Origin: Ancylobacter defluvii
GTDB lineage: Bacteria > Pseudomonadota > Alphaproteobacteria > Rhizobiales > Xanthobacteraceae
Length of the DNA stretch: 64,000 nucleotides
Assembly: GCF_018390605.1 (NCBI RefSeq)
Contig: NZ_JAHBGD010000019.1
Span: 1 to 64,000, forward strand
Direction: 5' to 3'
Part shown: positions 7,919-15,806 of the stretch, in pieces
Numbering within the stretch: the first letter of the stretch is position 1
How the letters are laid out: each line of letters opens with the position of its first letter
The notes under the pieces: generated by a model
Databases searched by the model: none
What the model was told of the DNA's origin: nothing
What the model saw: only the letters and a program-made list of their open reading frames with translations
Program-made: the position numbers and the translations under genes

Positions 7919-9073
7919 TCACATCCTCCCGAGGATCTGGTCGGAGATGACGCGCAGCTGGATCTCCGAGGTGCCTTCGAACACCTTGGTGAGGCGCGCG
8001 TCGCGCCAGTAGCGCTCGACCGCATGGTGGGTGGTGTAGCCGGCGCCGCCATGGATCTGCAGCGCCTCGGACGTCACCTTCTCGGCCATCTCCGAGGCGA
8101 GATATTTCGCCATCGAGGCTTCGCGATCACAGCGCTCGCCGGTGTCGATGCGGTCGCAGACATAGTGGACGAGCTGCCGGCAGGCCTCGATTTCCGAAGC
8201 CATCCTGGCGATCTTGAATCGCGTGTCCTGGAAGCTGGCGATCGGCTTGCCGAACTGCACCCGCTCCTTGGCGTACTCGACCGCGTCCTCGAGGCCGGCA
8301 CGGGCGACGCCGACCGCACGGGCCGCCGTCTGGGCACGGGCGCATTCGAGGCCCTGGGTCGCGTAGTAGAAGCCCTTGCCCTCTTCCCCGATCATGTTCT
8401 CCGCCGGGATGCGGAAATTGTCGAAGGCGAGCTCGTAGGTCTTCATCCCGAAATAGCCGATCTTCGGGATGGCCGAACCCGCCATGCCCTTCGGGAACTC
8501 GCCTCGCTTCTTCTCGAAGATGAACATGGAAAGGCCGAGATGCCGGCGCTCCGGCGGCGCCTTGGAGGTGCGCGCCACCAGGATGATGAAGTCCGCCTCC
8601 TTGGCGAAGGTGCACCAGTATTTGTTGCCGGTGACGAGATAGGAGTCGCCGTCCTTCACCGCGCGGGTGCTGATCGAGGCGACGTCGGAGCCGGCGCCCG
8701 GCTCGGACATGGCGAAGGCACCGACCATCTCGCCCGCCGCCATCTTCGGGAGGTAGTGCTTGCGCTGTTCCTCGCTCATCATGTGGCTGCCGATGAGCAG
8801 GTTGCCGCGCACGATGATCGAGCCGACCGACATCCAGCCGCGCGCCAGCTCCTCGGACACGAGGCAGTATTCGAAGCAGCCCAGGCCGAGCCCGTCATAT
8901 TCCGGCGGGATGAGGATGCCGAAATAGCCCATCTCGGCGAGCTTTTCGCGCAGCGACATCGGAATGTCGGCGCGCTCGGGATCGAGTTTGTTGGCGAGCG
9001 GGATCACCTCGCGACGGGTGAATTCGCGAGCGTGCTCCTGAATTTCACGCCGCTCTTCGGTCATGTGCGTCAT
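7919..9073 (-). CDS. Acyl-CoA dehydrogenase
   Basis: 384 aa, typical ACAD length. The start ATG 9073 overlaps the upstream MaoC stop as ATGA. Landmarks: GAFAMSEPGAGSDVASI (FAD/substrate segment), YWCTFAKEADFIILVA, ARAVGVARAGLEDAVEYAKER, QIHGGAGYTTHHAVERYWRD, and the C-terminal FEGTSEIQLRVI with the usual catalytic Glu. It oxidises an acyl-CoA to a 2-enoyl-CoA, passing electrons to EtfAB; etfB begins at the end of this same operon. Because it is between two hydratase halves, methylsuccinyl-CoA or a similar branched dicarboxylyl-CoA is a plausible substrate. Confidence 0.92.
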   Translation of the reverse strand: MTHMTEERREIQEHAREFTRREVIPLANKLDPERADIPMSLREKLAEMGYFGILIPPEYDGLGLGCFEYCLVSEELARGWMSVGSIIVRGNLLIGSHMMSEEQRKHYLPKMAAGEMVGAFAMSEPGAGSDVASISTRAVKDGDSYLVTGNKYWCTFAKEADFIILVARTSKAPPERRHLGLSMFIFEKKRGEFPKGMAGSAIPKIGYFGMKTYELAFDNFRIPAENMIGEEGKGFYYATQGLECARAQTAARAVGVARAGLEDAVEYAKERVQFGKPIASFQDTRFKIARMASEIEACRQLVHYVCDRIDTGERCDREASMAKYLASEMAEKVTSEALQIHGGAGYTTHHAVERYWRDARLTKVFEGTSEIQLRVISDQILGRM

Positions 9074-9573
9074 TGGACTGCCACTTCCCGCGGCTTCAGG
9101 CGCGGGACCATGTTGGTGCGGACGAACGAAATGACCCGCTCGCCCTTCTGGTTGAAACCTTCGGTGTGCCAGGTCGCGATGCCCATCATCGGGCTGGATG
9201 AGGAATCGCGCAGGGCGACGACCGTGCTGCGGGCCGTAAGCGTGTCGTCGGGGTAGACGGCGGCGCCGTAGTCGAGGTCGTCGACGCCGAGAAAGGCGCC
9301 GCCCGCCTCCGAAAGGTCCTCGACCGACAGGCCGAGCACGAGGGTGAACACCATCAGCGGGTTGACCGGCGTGTCCGCATGGCCAAGCGCGGCGGCGTAT
9401 TCGCGGTTGAAGTACAGCGGATTGAAATGAAGCGTCAGCGTGGAGAACAGCGCGGCCTCCGAATGGCGCAGTGTCCGCCCCCAATGGTGCTCGAAGCGCT
9501 TTCCCACTTCGAAGGCCTCGAAGTGGTTTCCCTTCGCCCTGAGCACCGCCGAATTTCGAAAATCTGCTGTCAT
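9070..9573 (-). CDS. MaoC-type hydratase domain protein (resembles N-terminal half of mesaconyl-CoA hydratase)
   Basis: 167 aa from ATG 9573 (MTADFRNSAVL), preceded at 11 nt by GGAGGT. Single hotdog domain. In the MaoC signature the usual Asp and His positions read LHFNPLYF, so both are changed. The run DTPVNPLMVFTLVLGLSVEDLS and GAAVYPDDTLTARS matches what I recall of the first domain of two-domain mesaconyl-CoA hydratases. It is the first gene of the long minus-strand operon. The changed residues suggest it works as a non-catalytic partner for the other half (7438-7917) rather than alone. That is inference. Confidence 0.74.
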   Translation of the reverse strand: MTADFRNSAVLRAKGNHFEAFEVGKRFEHHWGRTLRHSEAALFSTLTLHFNPLYFNREYAAALGHADTPVNPLMVFTLVLGLSVEDLSEAGGAFLGVDDLDYGAAVYPDDTLTARSTVVALRDSSSSPMMGIATWHTEGFNQKGERVISFVRTNMVPRLKPREVAVQ

Positions 9574-9634
9574 TTCAATATGAAACCTCCGGCCATGAGG
9601 CCATGGCCACATTTTTCGGCACCGCTGCCTATCC

Positions 9635-9650
9635 TTTAATCACGATTAAA
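9635..9650. promoter_or_regulatory. Perfect palindrome in divergent promoter region, candidate operator
   Basis: TTTAATC-AC-GATTAAA is a perfect 7-bp inverted repeat with a 2-bp centre in the 233-bp gap between the minus-strand CoA operon and the XRE-cupin regulator. It is A+T-rich against a GC-rich background. A binding site for the adjacent regulator is the simplest reading. Confidence 0.5.
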
Positions 9651-9684
9651 TCTTCACGAGCAGGTTCGATGCTATGAAAAAAAA

Positions 9685-9721
9685 TGTCAACGGCAATTTT
9701 CCATGTCATCGAAACTTGACA
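9685..9721. promoter_or_regulatory. Possible divergent -35 elements
   Basis: A consensus -35 hexamer TTGACA is present on the minus strand at 9685-9690 and again on the plus strand at 9716-9721, pointing towards the MaoC operon and the regulator gene respectively. I could not find a convincing -10 box at 16-18 bp for either, so these are weak candidates. Confidence 0.25.
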
Positions 9722-9806
9722 CCAAAATTTCGATAGCACTAATTGTCCATCGATAGCCGCGGAGGCATGGGCCGCACGGCGACGATCGGTTCCCGGGACG
9801 CGTTTC

Positions 9807-10559
9807 ATGGATGACAGGACCAAGATGGCCGGCACAAAGACCCGGACGAAAGCGGCGAAGCCCAAGGCTGCGGTCGTCGAGCCGGTGTCGGCGAAGGCGG
9901 CGGCCAAATCGGCGCGTCCGACGCCTGCCAGCGCGGAGACGACGGCCGACATTTCGCCTGACGACCTTCACGCCGAGTCCGATGCCCGTGTCGGCGCCGT
10001 GGTGCGCGCCGAGCGCCTCCGGCGCAGCTGGTCGCTGGGCACTCTGGCCGAACAGGCATCTATCTCGATCGGCATGTTGAGCCAGATCGAGCGTGGCCTC
10101 GCCACGCCCTCCCTGCGCACGCTGCGGCTTCTCGCCGGCGCGCTCGATATGCCGATCACCCAGTTCTTCGAGGGAGATTCGGTTCCGTCTTCGGCCAACC
10201 CCTTCATCGTGCGGGCCAACGAGCGGCATTGCCTGAATCTGACCGAGACCGGCATCAACAAGATGTTCCTGATGCCGCCGGGGGCGAGCCTGCTCGAAAT
10301 GTGGGAGTTCCGCTTCGCGCCCGGCGGCACCTCGGGCGGCGCACTCTACAACCACAATGGCGAGAAGGCCGGCGTCGTCATCAAGGGCCGCATCCGGCTG
10401 CTCATCGGTGATGAAACCCATGTGCTGGAGGAAGGCGACAGCTTCCGCTTCTCCAGCATGCTGCGTCACCGCGTCGACAACGATTCCGACGAGGAGGCGC
10501 GCGTCTTCTGGGTGGTCACCCCGCCCGCCTCGGGAGGGCGGGCTCCGTCGCGGCAGTGA
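9807..10559 (+). CDS. XRE-family transcriptional regulator with C-terminal cupin domain
   Basis: 250 aa. An Ala/Lys-rich N-terminal tail (1-55) precedes a helix-turn-helix at about 63-120 (RLRRSWSLGTLAEQASISIG, then LSQIERGLATPSL). A cupin sensor domain follows (about 170-240; GAGVVIKGRIRLLIG-like strand and GDSFRFSSMLRHRV). Such HTH-cupin proteins usually sense a small metabolite and control adjacent catabolic genes. It is transcribed divergently from the minus-strand CoA cluster and lies 30 bp upstream of the biotin carboxylase, so it may control both directions. An alternative start is ATG 9825. Confidence 0.88.
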   Translation: MDDRTKMAGTKTRTKAAKPKAAVVEPVSAKAAAKSARPTPASAETTADISPDDLHAESDARVGAVVRAERLRRSWSLGTLAEQASISIGMLSQIERGLATPSLRTLRLLAGALDMPITQFFEGDSVPSSANPFIVRANERHCLNLTETGINKMFLMPPGASLLEMWEFRFAPGGTSGGALYNHNGEKAGVVIKGRIRLLIGDETHVLEEGDSFRFSSMLRHRVDNDSDEEARVFWVVTPPASGGRAPSRQ

Positions 10560-10589
10560 TGCGCCCCATCCGTTTTTGAAGGCTATGTC

Positions 10590-11966
10590 ATGAAGAAAGT
10601 TCTGGTCGCCAATCGCGGCGAGATCGCCAGACGTGTGTTCCGCTCCTGCCGCGCACGAGGCATCGCGACCGTCGCGGTCCATTCCGACGCGGATGCGGCA
10701 GCCGCCCATGTCGCCGAGGCCGACGAGGCTGTCGCGATCGGTCCGGCCCCCGCACGGGAAAGCTATCTGCGCCCCGACGCGGTGATCGCGGCGGCACATG
10801 CGAGCGGGGCGGACTCCATTCATCCCGGCTATGGGTTTCTCGCCGAGAACGCCGCCTTTGCCCAACGGGTCGCCGATAGCGGCCTCACCTGGATCGGCCC
10901 CTCGCCACAGACCATCACCGACATGGGCGACAAGCAGCGCGCGCGCGAGATCGCCAGACGAGCGGGCGTGCCGGTTGTTCCCGGCAGCGCGCGCTTCTCC
11001 ATCGAAGATGAGGGTTGGCAGGAAGCCGCCGCCGAGGTCGGCTATCCCCTGCTCGTCAAGGCGGCCGCGGGCGGCGGCGGCATTGGCATGCGCCGCGTCG
11101 ACAGTCCGGATACGCTCGCCGGCATGTTCGCCGCCACCCGCTCGATGGCGGCGAAGGCCTTCGGCGACGCGACGGTCTATATGGAGCGCTACGTTCCCAG
11201 AGCCCGCCATGTCGAGCTACAGGTCTTCGGCTTCGGCAATGGCGAGGCCATCCATCTTTTCGAGCGGGACTGCTCGCTCCAGCGGCGCTTCCAGAAGGTG
11301 ATCGAGGAGAGCCCCGCCCCCGGCCTTCCCGCGGACACGCGCGCCGCGATGGCGGAGGCGGCGCTGCGTCTCGCCCGCGCCACCCGCTATGCCGGTGCCG
11401 GCACGGTCGAGTTCATTCTCGATGTGGCGAGCGGCGAGTTCTTCTTCCTGGAAATGAACACCCGCATCCAGGTCGAACACCCTGTCACCGAGATGCTGAC
11501 GGGTCGCGATCTCGTCGGCATGCAGCTCGATTTCGCCGCCGGTGTGTTCGACGCAATGCCCCAGGAAAGCATCACCGCGAGCGGCCATGCCGTCGAATGC
11601 CGCCTCTATGCCGAGGATCCCGCCAAGAACTTCCTGCCGGCTCCCGGCCTGATCACGCGCTACGAAGAACCTTCGGACATGGAGGGCATTCGTGTCGATT
11701 CCGCCTATCGCCAGGGCGATGTGGTGACGTCGTTCTACGATCCGATGATCGCCAAGCTCATCGCTCACGCACCGACGCGCGAGGCGGCTATCGACCGGGC
11801 GGTGGAGGCGCTTCGCCGCTTCCGCGTCGAAGGCGTGACGACCAATCGCGACTTCCTCATCGCGTGCCTGAAGGATGCGGAATTCGCCGAGGGCCGCGTG
11901 CACACCGGCTTCATCGAGGCCCGTCGCGCGCTGCTTCTGCAAGCGCTCGCTCCGGCGGCCGAGTAA
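10590..11966 (+). CDS. Biotin carboxylase subunit (AccC/PccA-like, without biotin domain)
   Basis: 458 aa, an AccC-sized protein with ATP-grasp fold. Landmarks: MKKVLVANRGEIARR, IHPGYGFLAENAAFA, KAAAGGGGIGMR (glycine-rich ATP loop), HLFERDCSLQRRFQKVIEE, and FLEMNTRIQVEHPVTE with the catalytic region. It stops before any biotinyl domain, so it needs a separate carrier; the 72-aa carrier at 2071-2289 in the divergent operon is the obvious partner. It carboxylates biotin using ATP and bicarbonate. A housekeeping AccC role is less likely because no accB adjoins it. Confidence 0.92.
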   Translation: MKKVLVANRGEIARRVFRSCRARGIATVAVHSDADAAAAHVAEADEAVAIGPAPARESYLRPDAVIAAAHASGADSIHPGYGFLAENAAFAQRVADSGLTWIGPSPQTITDMGDKQRAREIARRAGVPVVPGSARFSIEDEGWQEAAAEVGYPLLVKAAAGGGGIGMRRVDSPDTLAGMFAATRSMAAKAFGDATVYMERYVPRARHVELQVFGFGNGEAIHLFERDCSLQRRFQKVIEESPAPGLPADTRAAMAEAALRLARATRYAGAGTVEFILDVASGEFFFLEMNTRIQVEHPVTEMLTGRDLVGMQLDFAAGVFDAMPQESITASGHAVECRLYAEDPAKNFLPAPGLITRYEEPSDMEGIRVDSAYRQGDVVTSFYDPMIAKLIAHAPTREAAIDRAVEALRRFRVEGVTTNRDFLIACLKDAEFAEGRVHTGFIEARRALLLQALAPAAE

Positions 11967-12020
11967 TCGGCCCCGCAAGGCCTCACTTTCTCTCGTCCCT
12001 TGAAAACTGGAAGGTCGCCC

Positions 12021-12386
12021 ATGAGCGTCAGCATGCCGATCGAGCGTCTCGGAACCGGCCCGCGCATGTCGCAGGTCAATGTCTTCGGCGGCGAGACCGT
12101 CTATCTCGCCGGACAGATCGCCAAGGCGAAGGCCGGCGCCTCCATCCGTGAGCAGACGGAGGAAATCCTCGCCAATGTCGACGCGCACCTCGCCTCGGTC
12201 GGCAGTTCCAGGGAGCGCATCCTTCAGGCGACCATCCTGCTCGCCGACATGAAGGACTTCGACGAGATGAACAGCGTATGGGACGTCTGGGTGCCGCAGG
12301 GCAGCACGCCCGCCCGCGCATGCTACGAAGCGAAGCTGAACCGCCCGGCGCTTGGCGTCGAGGTCATCATCGTCGCGGCGCGCTGA
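12021..12386 (+). CDS. RidA family protein (Rid/YER057c/UK114)
   Basis: 121 aa. It carries the family pattern VYLAGQIAKAKAG near the N-terminus, IREQTEEILANVDAHL in the middle, and PARACYEAKLNRPALGVEV with the conserved arginine of imine deaminases. Family members hydrolyse reactive enamine/imine intermediates, or act in specific catabolic pathways. It lies 54 bp after the biotin carboxylase and just before an aldehyde dehydrogenase. ATG 12021 (MSVSMPIERLG) is preferred over an upstream TTG. Confidence 0.88.
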   Translation: MSVSMPIERLGTGPRMSQVNVFGGETVYLAGQIAKAKAGASIREQTEEILANVDAHLASVGSSRERILQATILLADMKDFDEMNSVWDVWVPQGSTPARACYEAKLNRPALGVEVIIVAAR

Positions 12387-12421
12387 GCACCTCGATGGCG
12401 TGCGCGCAGCAGGAAACCGTG

Positions 12422-13846
12422 ATGTCCCGGCTCGACCGGTTCTATATCGATGGGGCCTGGGTGGAGCCCAGATCCACGGCCGTCACCTCGCTGGTCGATC
12501 CGGCGAGCGAAGCGGTCATCGGGCAAGTCGCACTCGGCAGCGAGGCAGACGTGGATCGCGCCGTCACTGCCGCGCGGGCCGCCTTTCCGGGCTTTGCGGC
12601 GATGGAGACGGCCGAGCGCATCCAATTGCTCGAACGGATCGCGGAAATCTATCGCCGACGCATGGGCGAGATGGCCCACGCCATTTCGCTGGAGATGGGG
12701 GCACCGATCCGGCTGGCGACCAAGGCACAGGCTCCCGCCGGTCTCGCGCACATCCTTGAGGCGGCAAATGTTCTGCGTCGTTACAACCGCGATGAAATGA
12801 TCGGCAAAACCCTGGTCACCCGGGAGCCGATCGGCGTCTGCGCGCTCATCACGCCCTGGAACTGGCCGATGAACCAGATCGCCTGCAAGGTTGCGCCGGC
12901 GCTTGCGGCCGGCTGCACCATGGTGCTGAAGCCCAGCGAGTTCGCACCGCTCTCGGCCCCGCTCTTCGCCGAAATCCTGGACGAGGCCGGCGTGCCCGCC
13001 GGCGTCTTCAATCTCGTCAACGGCACGGGAACCGTCGTCGGGGCGGCGCTGTCGCGCCACCCGGACATCGACATGATCTCCTTCACCGGCTCGAACCGTG
13101 CCGGCGCGCTCGTGGCAAAGGCCGCGGCCGACAGCGCCAAGCGAGTCCATCAGGAGCTCGGCGGAAAGTCCCCCAATCTTCTTCTCGACGACGTCGATTT
13201 CGCCAAGGCGGTCCCGGCAGCCGTCCGGGCCTGCTTTCTCAACAGCGGCCAGAGCTGCAACGCGCCGACGCGGCTGCTGGTGCCCCGCACCCGGCTTGCC
13301 GAGATCGAGGCCTTGGCGCGCGCCGAGGCTGAATCGCTCATGGTGGGCTCGCCGCTCCACGAAAGCAGCTTCATGGGACCGGTCGTCAGCGCGCGCCAGT
13401 TCGAGCGGATCCAGGCCTTGATCGAAGCTGGCATCGCGGAGGGTGCGAAACTCCTTTGCGGCGGTGTGGGCAGACCGGAACACCTTGCGACGGGCTTCTA
13501 CGTCAAGCCGACCATTTTCAGCGGCGTCGACAATGCGATGAGCATTGCTCAGGAAGAGATATTCGGTCCGGTGCTCTGCATCATCACCTATGAGAACGAA
13601 GAGGAAGCCATCGCCATCGCCAACGACACGCCCTACGGCTTGTCCAGCTACGTCTCCTCGGCCGACCCGCAGCGCGCACGCCGTGTCGCCCGGCAGCTAC
13701 GGGCCGGCATGGTGCATATCAATGGTGCCTTTGCCGACTTCGCCGCACCGTTTGGCGGCTACAAGGCTTCGGGAAACGGCCCCGAATGGGGCCGCCATGG
13801 CGTCGAGAGCTATCTCGAGGTGAAATCGATCTTCGGCCATGCATGA
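12422..13846 (+). CDS. NAD(P)-dependent aldehyde dehydrogenase
   Basis: 474 aa ALDH-superfamily protein. Landmarks: ITPWNWPMNQIACK (cofactor region), FTGSNRAGALV (glycine motif), HQELGGKSPN with the general-base Glu, FLNSGQSCNAPTR with the catalytic Cys, and EEIFGPVLCIITY near the C-terminus. It oxidises an aldehyde to a carboxylate in the cytoplasm. ATG 12422 is chosen because it begins the ALDH domain; an ATG at 12395 is in frame. Last gene of the regulator-accC-ridA-ald run. The substrate is not readable. Confidence 0.92.
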   Translation: MSRLDRFYIDGAWVEPRSTAVTSLVDPASEAVIGQVALGSEADVDRAVTAARAAFPGFAAMETAERIQLLERIAEIYRRRMGEMAHAISLEMGAPIRLATKAQAPAGLAHILEAANVLRRYNRDEMIGKTLVTREPIGVCALITPWNWPMNQIACKVAPALAAGCTMVLKPSEFAPLSAPLFAEILDEAGVPAGVFNLVNGTGTVVGAALSRHPDIDMISFTGSNRAGALVAKAAADSAKRVHQELGGKSPNLLLDDVDFAKAVPAAVRACFLNSGQSCNAPTRLLVPRTRLAEIEALARAEAESLMVGSPLHESSFMGPVVSARQFERIQALIEAGIAEGAKLLCGGVGRPEHLATGFYVKPTIFSGVDNAMSIAQEEIFGPVLCIITYENEEEAIAIANDTPYGLSSYVSSADPQRARRVARQLRAGMVHINGAFADFAAPFGGYKASGNGPEWGRHGVESYLEVKSIFGHA

Positions 13847-13968
13847 CCGCCGGGCGCGGTGCCTAAAGGGACATTCACCGGGCCGTTCGGCATGGCAACG
13901 GCGCCCTCCCTAGGATGCCTGCCGGCGATACAGTTGCACGCGACGCTCGCGCACCGCGCGAATGGAGC

Positions 13969-14131
13969 TCAGATGGGTTTCCACCACCCTCGATGCGCAA
14001 CGGCATAATAGGCGGGCGCGACATGATCGGCGACCAGATATTCCTCGGCTGACGGCAGTTGCCGGACGAACGCATGATCCTGATCGACGCGGCAGACGAA
14101 CTCGTCCTCGAACCTGCCGAGCGGCGAAGAT
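13969..14131 (-). pseudogene. C-terminal fragment of an unidentified gene, opposite strand to uraD remnant
   Basis: Reading leftward from about 14131, one frame gives LGRFEDEFVCRVDQDHA then FVRQLPSAEEYLVADHV and ends GWWKPI before TGA at 13969. The composition looks like real protein, but there is no start of its own and the frame meets a 15-bp inverted repeat at 14109-14146. I do not recognise the family. It may be the tail of a gene cut by the same event that truncated uraD. Confidence 0.35.
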
Positions 14132-14146
14132 CGCTCGGCAGGTTCG
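14109..14146. repeat. 15-bp perfect inverted repeat at a truncation junction
   Basis: CGAACCTGCCGAGCG (14109-14123), an 8-nt spacer, then its exact reverse complement (14132-14146). It lies precisely where the uraD-like reading frame loses its N-terminal part and the opposite-strand fragment begins. It could be a hairpin terminator (but there is no T-tract) or the scar of an inverted duplication or deletion. Confidence 0.75.
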
Positions 14147-14529
14147 GCCAGTTGCGGCCTCCGAGAGCGAGCAGATGCGCCTGCTGTGCGCTCATCCCGA
14201 GCTGGCCGGCCGCGAGGCGCAGGGCGGCGAGCTCATCCCGGCCTCGGAACTCGAACAGGCCAGTGCCGGGCTGAAGCGTCTGGCGCCGCGCGAGCTGGAG
14301 GAACTGCGCCAGCTCAATGCCGCCTATCTCGCCCGGCACGGCTTTCCGTTCATCGTTTGCGTGCACCATTGCACCAAGCGCGGCATCCTGGCGGAACTGG
14401 AAAGGCGTAGCCGCCGCGCCACCGCCTTCGAGCGCGAGGAGGCCTTCGCCCAGATCGCCTGCATCGCCCGCGCGGCTGGAGCCGCTTCTGGATCTCGCGG
14501 AAGCATCCCGCAAAGAGCCGGCTTTATAA
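14147..14529 (+). pseudogene. uraD: Truncated, frameshifted OHCU decarboxylase (uraD) remnant
   Basis: One frame contains the hallmark core of 2-oxo-4-hydroxy-4-carboxy-5-ureidoimidazoline decarboxylase: SESEQMRLLCAHPELAG, then LNAAYLARHGFPFIVCV and TKRGILAELERR. The N-terminal third, including the usual first helix, is missing upstream of the inverted repeat. Near 14465-14470 the frame shifts; the continuation RLEPLLDLAEASRK ends at TAA 14527. The intact enzyme works after urate oxidase and HIU hydrolase to give S-allantoin. Its presence supports a purine/ureide history for the neighbouring genes. Confidence 0.75.
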
Positions 14530-14591
14530 GCCAGCTATTATCTGGCCACGCCGCCAATGCCGCATCGCGCGCCTCACCTCGCGCGCCTCCC

Positions 14592-15806
14592 TCAGCCCGG
14601 CACGTTCTCGACGTGCCGATGCCGGTCGATCCGCTGCGCGATCCCGAGCAGGGACAGGTCGGAGCCCGCGGCGCCCACCAGCGACACCCCCAGCGGGCAT
14701 CCCTCGTGGCGCGCCAGTGGCAGCGAGACCTGCGGCAGGCCGGCAAGCCCGGCGATGCACAGCAGGTTCATGGCCAGGTGCCGATAGGCGACCTCGACCT
14801 CTGCCACCGGCAGCCCCTTCAGCGGCGCGATGCGTGGAACGGTCGGCAGCACCAGAAAAGTGCCGGGCACGATGAGCCGCCGCAACGCGTCGACGATCCG
14901 CGCCCGTTCGATTGTGGCGGTCGCCACCGCTTCCTGCTCCACCGTGCCGGCGAGCCTGAAGCGTTCCTCGACCCCCGGGCCAAATCGCGGTTGCGTGTCC
15001 TCGATCCAGCCGCCGAGGGAGCTCCAGATTTCGGCGGCCTGCAGCGTCCGGAAGGTCGCCGACCAGGCGGACAGCCCCTCGGGAGCGATCTCGATCGTCT
15101 CGGCCGGCCCCAGCAGTTCCTCCACCAGGTGGAAAGCCGGCTCCAGGGCGCCGGCGACATCCGGTGCCAGCGCCTCCAGCGCCTCGCGCGGCTTGAGCAG
15201 GCGGGGCGGCGCCAGTTCCTGCCCCGATGCGGCCCCCAGCAGCGCCTCGCCAGCCCGCAGCAATGTCGAGGCGTCCCGCGCCATCCAGCCGACGCTGTCG
15301 AAACTGGGAGCGAACGGCGCGCAGCCGTCGAGCGGGATCGCGCCATGGCTCGGGCGAAAACCGAAAAGGCCGCAATAGCTCGCCGGCACCCGGATCGATC
15401 CGCCGCAATCCGAGCCGAGGCCGATATCCGCCAGCCCGGCCGCCACCGCGCTGGCCGAGCCCGAGGAGGAGCCGCCGGACACCCGGTCGGGCGCGGCCGG
15501 GTTCAATGGCGCGCCGTAATACGTGTTCTCGCCGGTCAGCGAGTAGCAGAGCTCGTCGCAGACCGTCCGGCCGACCAGCTCCGCACCGGCATCCAGCAGC
15601 CGCGCCACGGCCCAGGCATGGCGGGGCGCCGGTTCGTGGGTACGTAGCCAGTCCGGGTTGCCGTTGCCGGTGACCGAACCCGCAATGTCGAACATGTCCT
15701 TGGCGACGAAGCTCAGGCCGGCAAGCGGCCCGTCTGTCGCTCCCGTGGCGGTGACGTTGTTCGGCCGGCAGAAGGCGCCGGTCGCCTGTGCCTCAGCGGG
15801 CGGCAT
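14592..15806 (-). CDS. Amidase (amidase-signature family)
   Basis: 404 aa, of the short ~400-residue branch. The Ser-cisSer-Lys triad is visible: Lys in SFVAKDMFDIAG, cis-Ser in VSGGSSSGSASAVAAG, and the nucleophile Ser in DCGGSIRVPAS. The start ATG 15806 is preferred because GGAG lies 6 nt upstream; it overlaps the end of the upstream deaminase-like gene by 14 bp, implying coupled translation. It hydrolyses an amide C-N bond, probably in the cytoplasm as no signal peptide is seen. It is the last gene of the LysR-amidohydrolase-amidase group. Confidence 0.88.
   Translation of the reverse strand: MPPAEAQATGAFCRPNNVTATGATDGPLAGLSFVAKDMFDIAGSVTGNGNPDWLRTHEPAPRHAWAVARLLDAGAELVGRTVCDELCYSLTGENTYYGAPLNPAAPDRVSGGSSSGSASAVAAGLADIGLGSDCGGSIRVPASYCGLFGFRPSHGAIPLDGCAPFAPSFDSVGWMARDASTLLRAGEALLGAASGQELAPPRLLKPREALEALAPDVAGALEPAFHLVEELLGPAETIEIAPEGLSAWSATFRTLQAAEIWSSLGGWIEDTQPRFGPGVEERFRLAGTVEQEAVATATIERARIVDALRRLIVPGTFLVLPTVPRIAPLKGLPVAEVEVAYRHLAMNLLCIAGLAGLPQVSLPLARHEGCPLGVSLVGAAGSDLSLLGIAQRIDRHRHVENVPG

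Noticed and set aside
9687..11210. A 507-codon minus-strand frame
   Set aside because: Antisense to the XRE-cupin and biotin carboxylase genes, both with unambiguous motifs.
14109..14146. The 15-bp inverted repeat as an intrinsic terminator
   Set aside because: No T-run follows on either strand and no intact gene ends at it. A rearrangement scar fits better.
13962..15647. A 561-codon plus-strand frame
   Set aside because: Most of it is antisense to the amidase. Only the first part overlaps real signal (the uraD remnant), which is annotated as a pseudogene instead.
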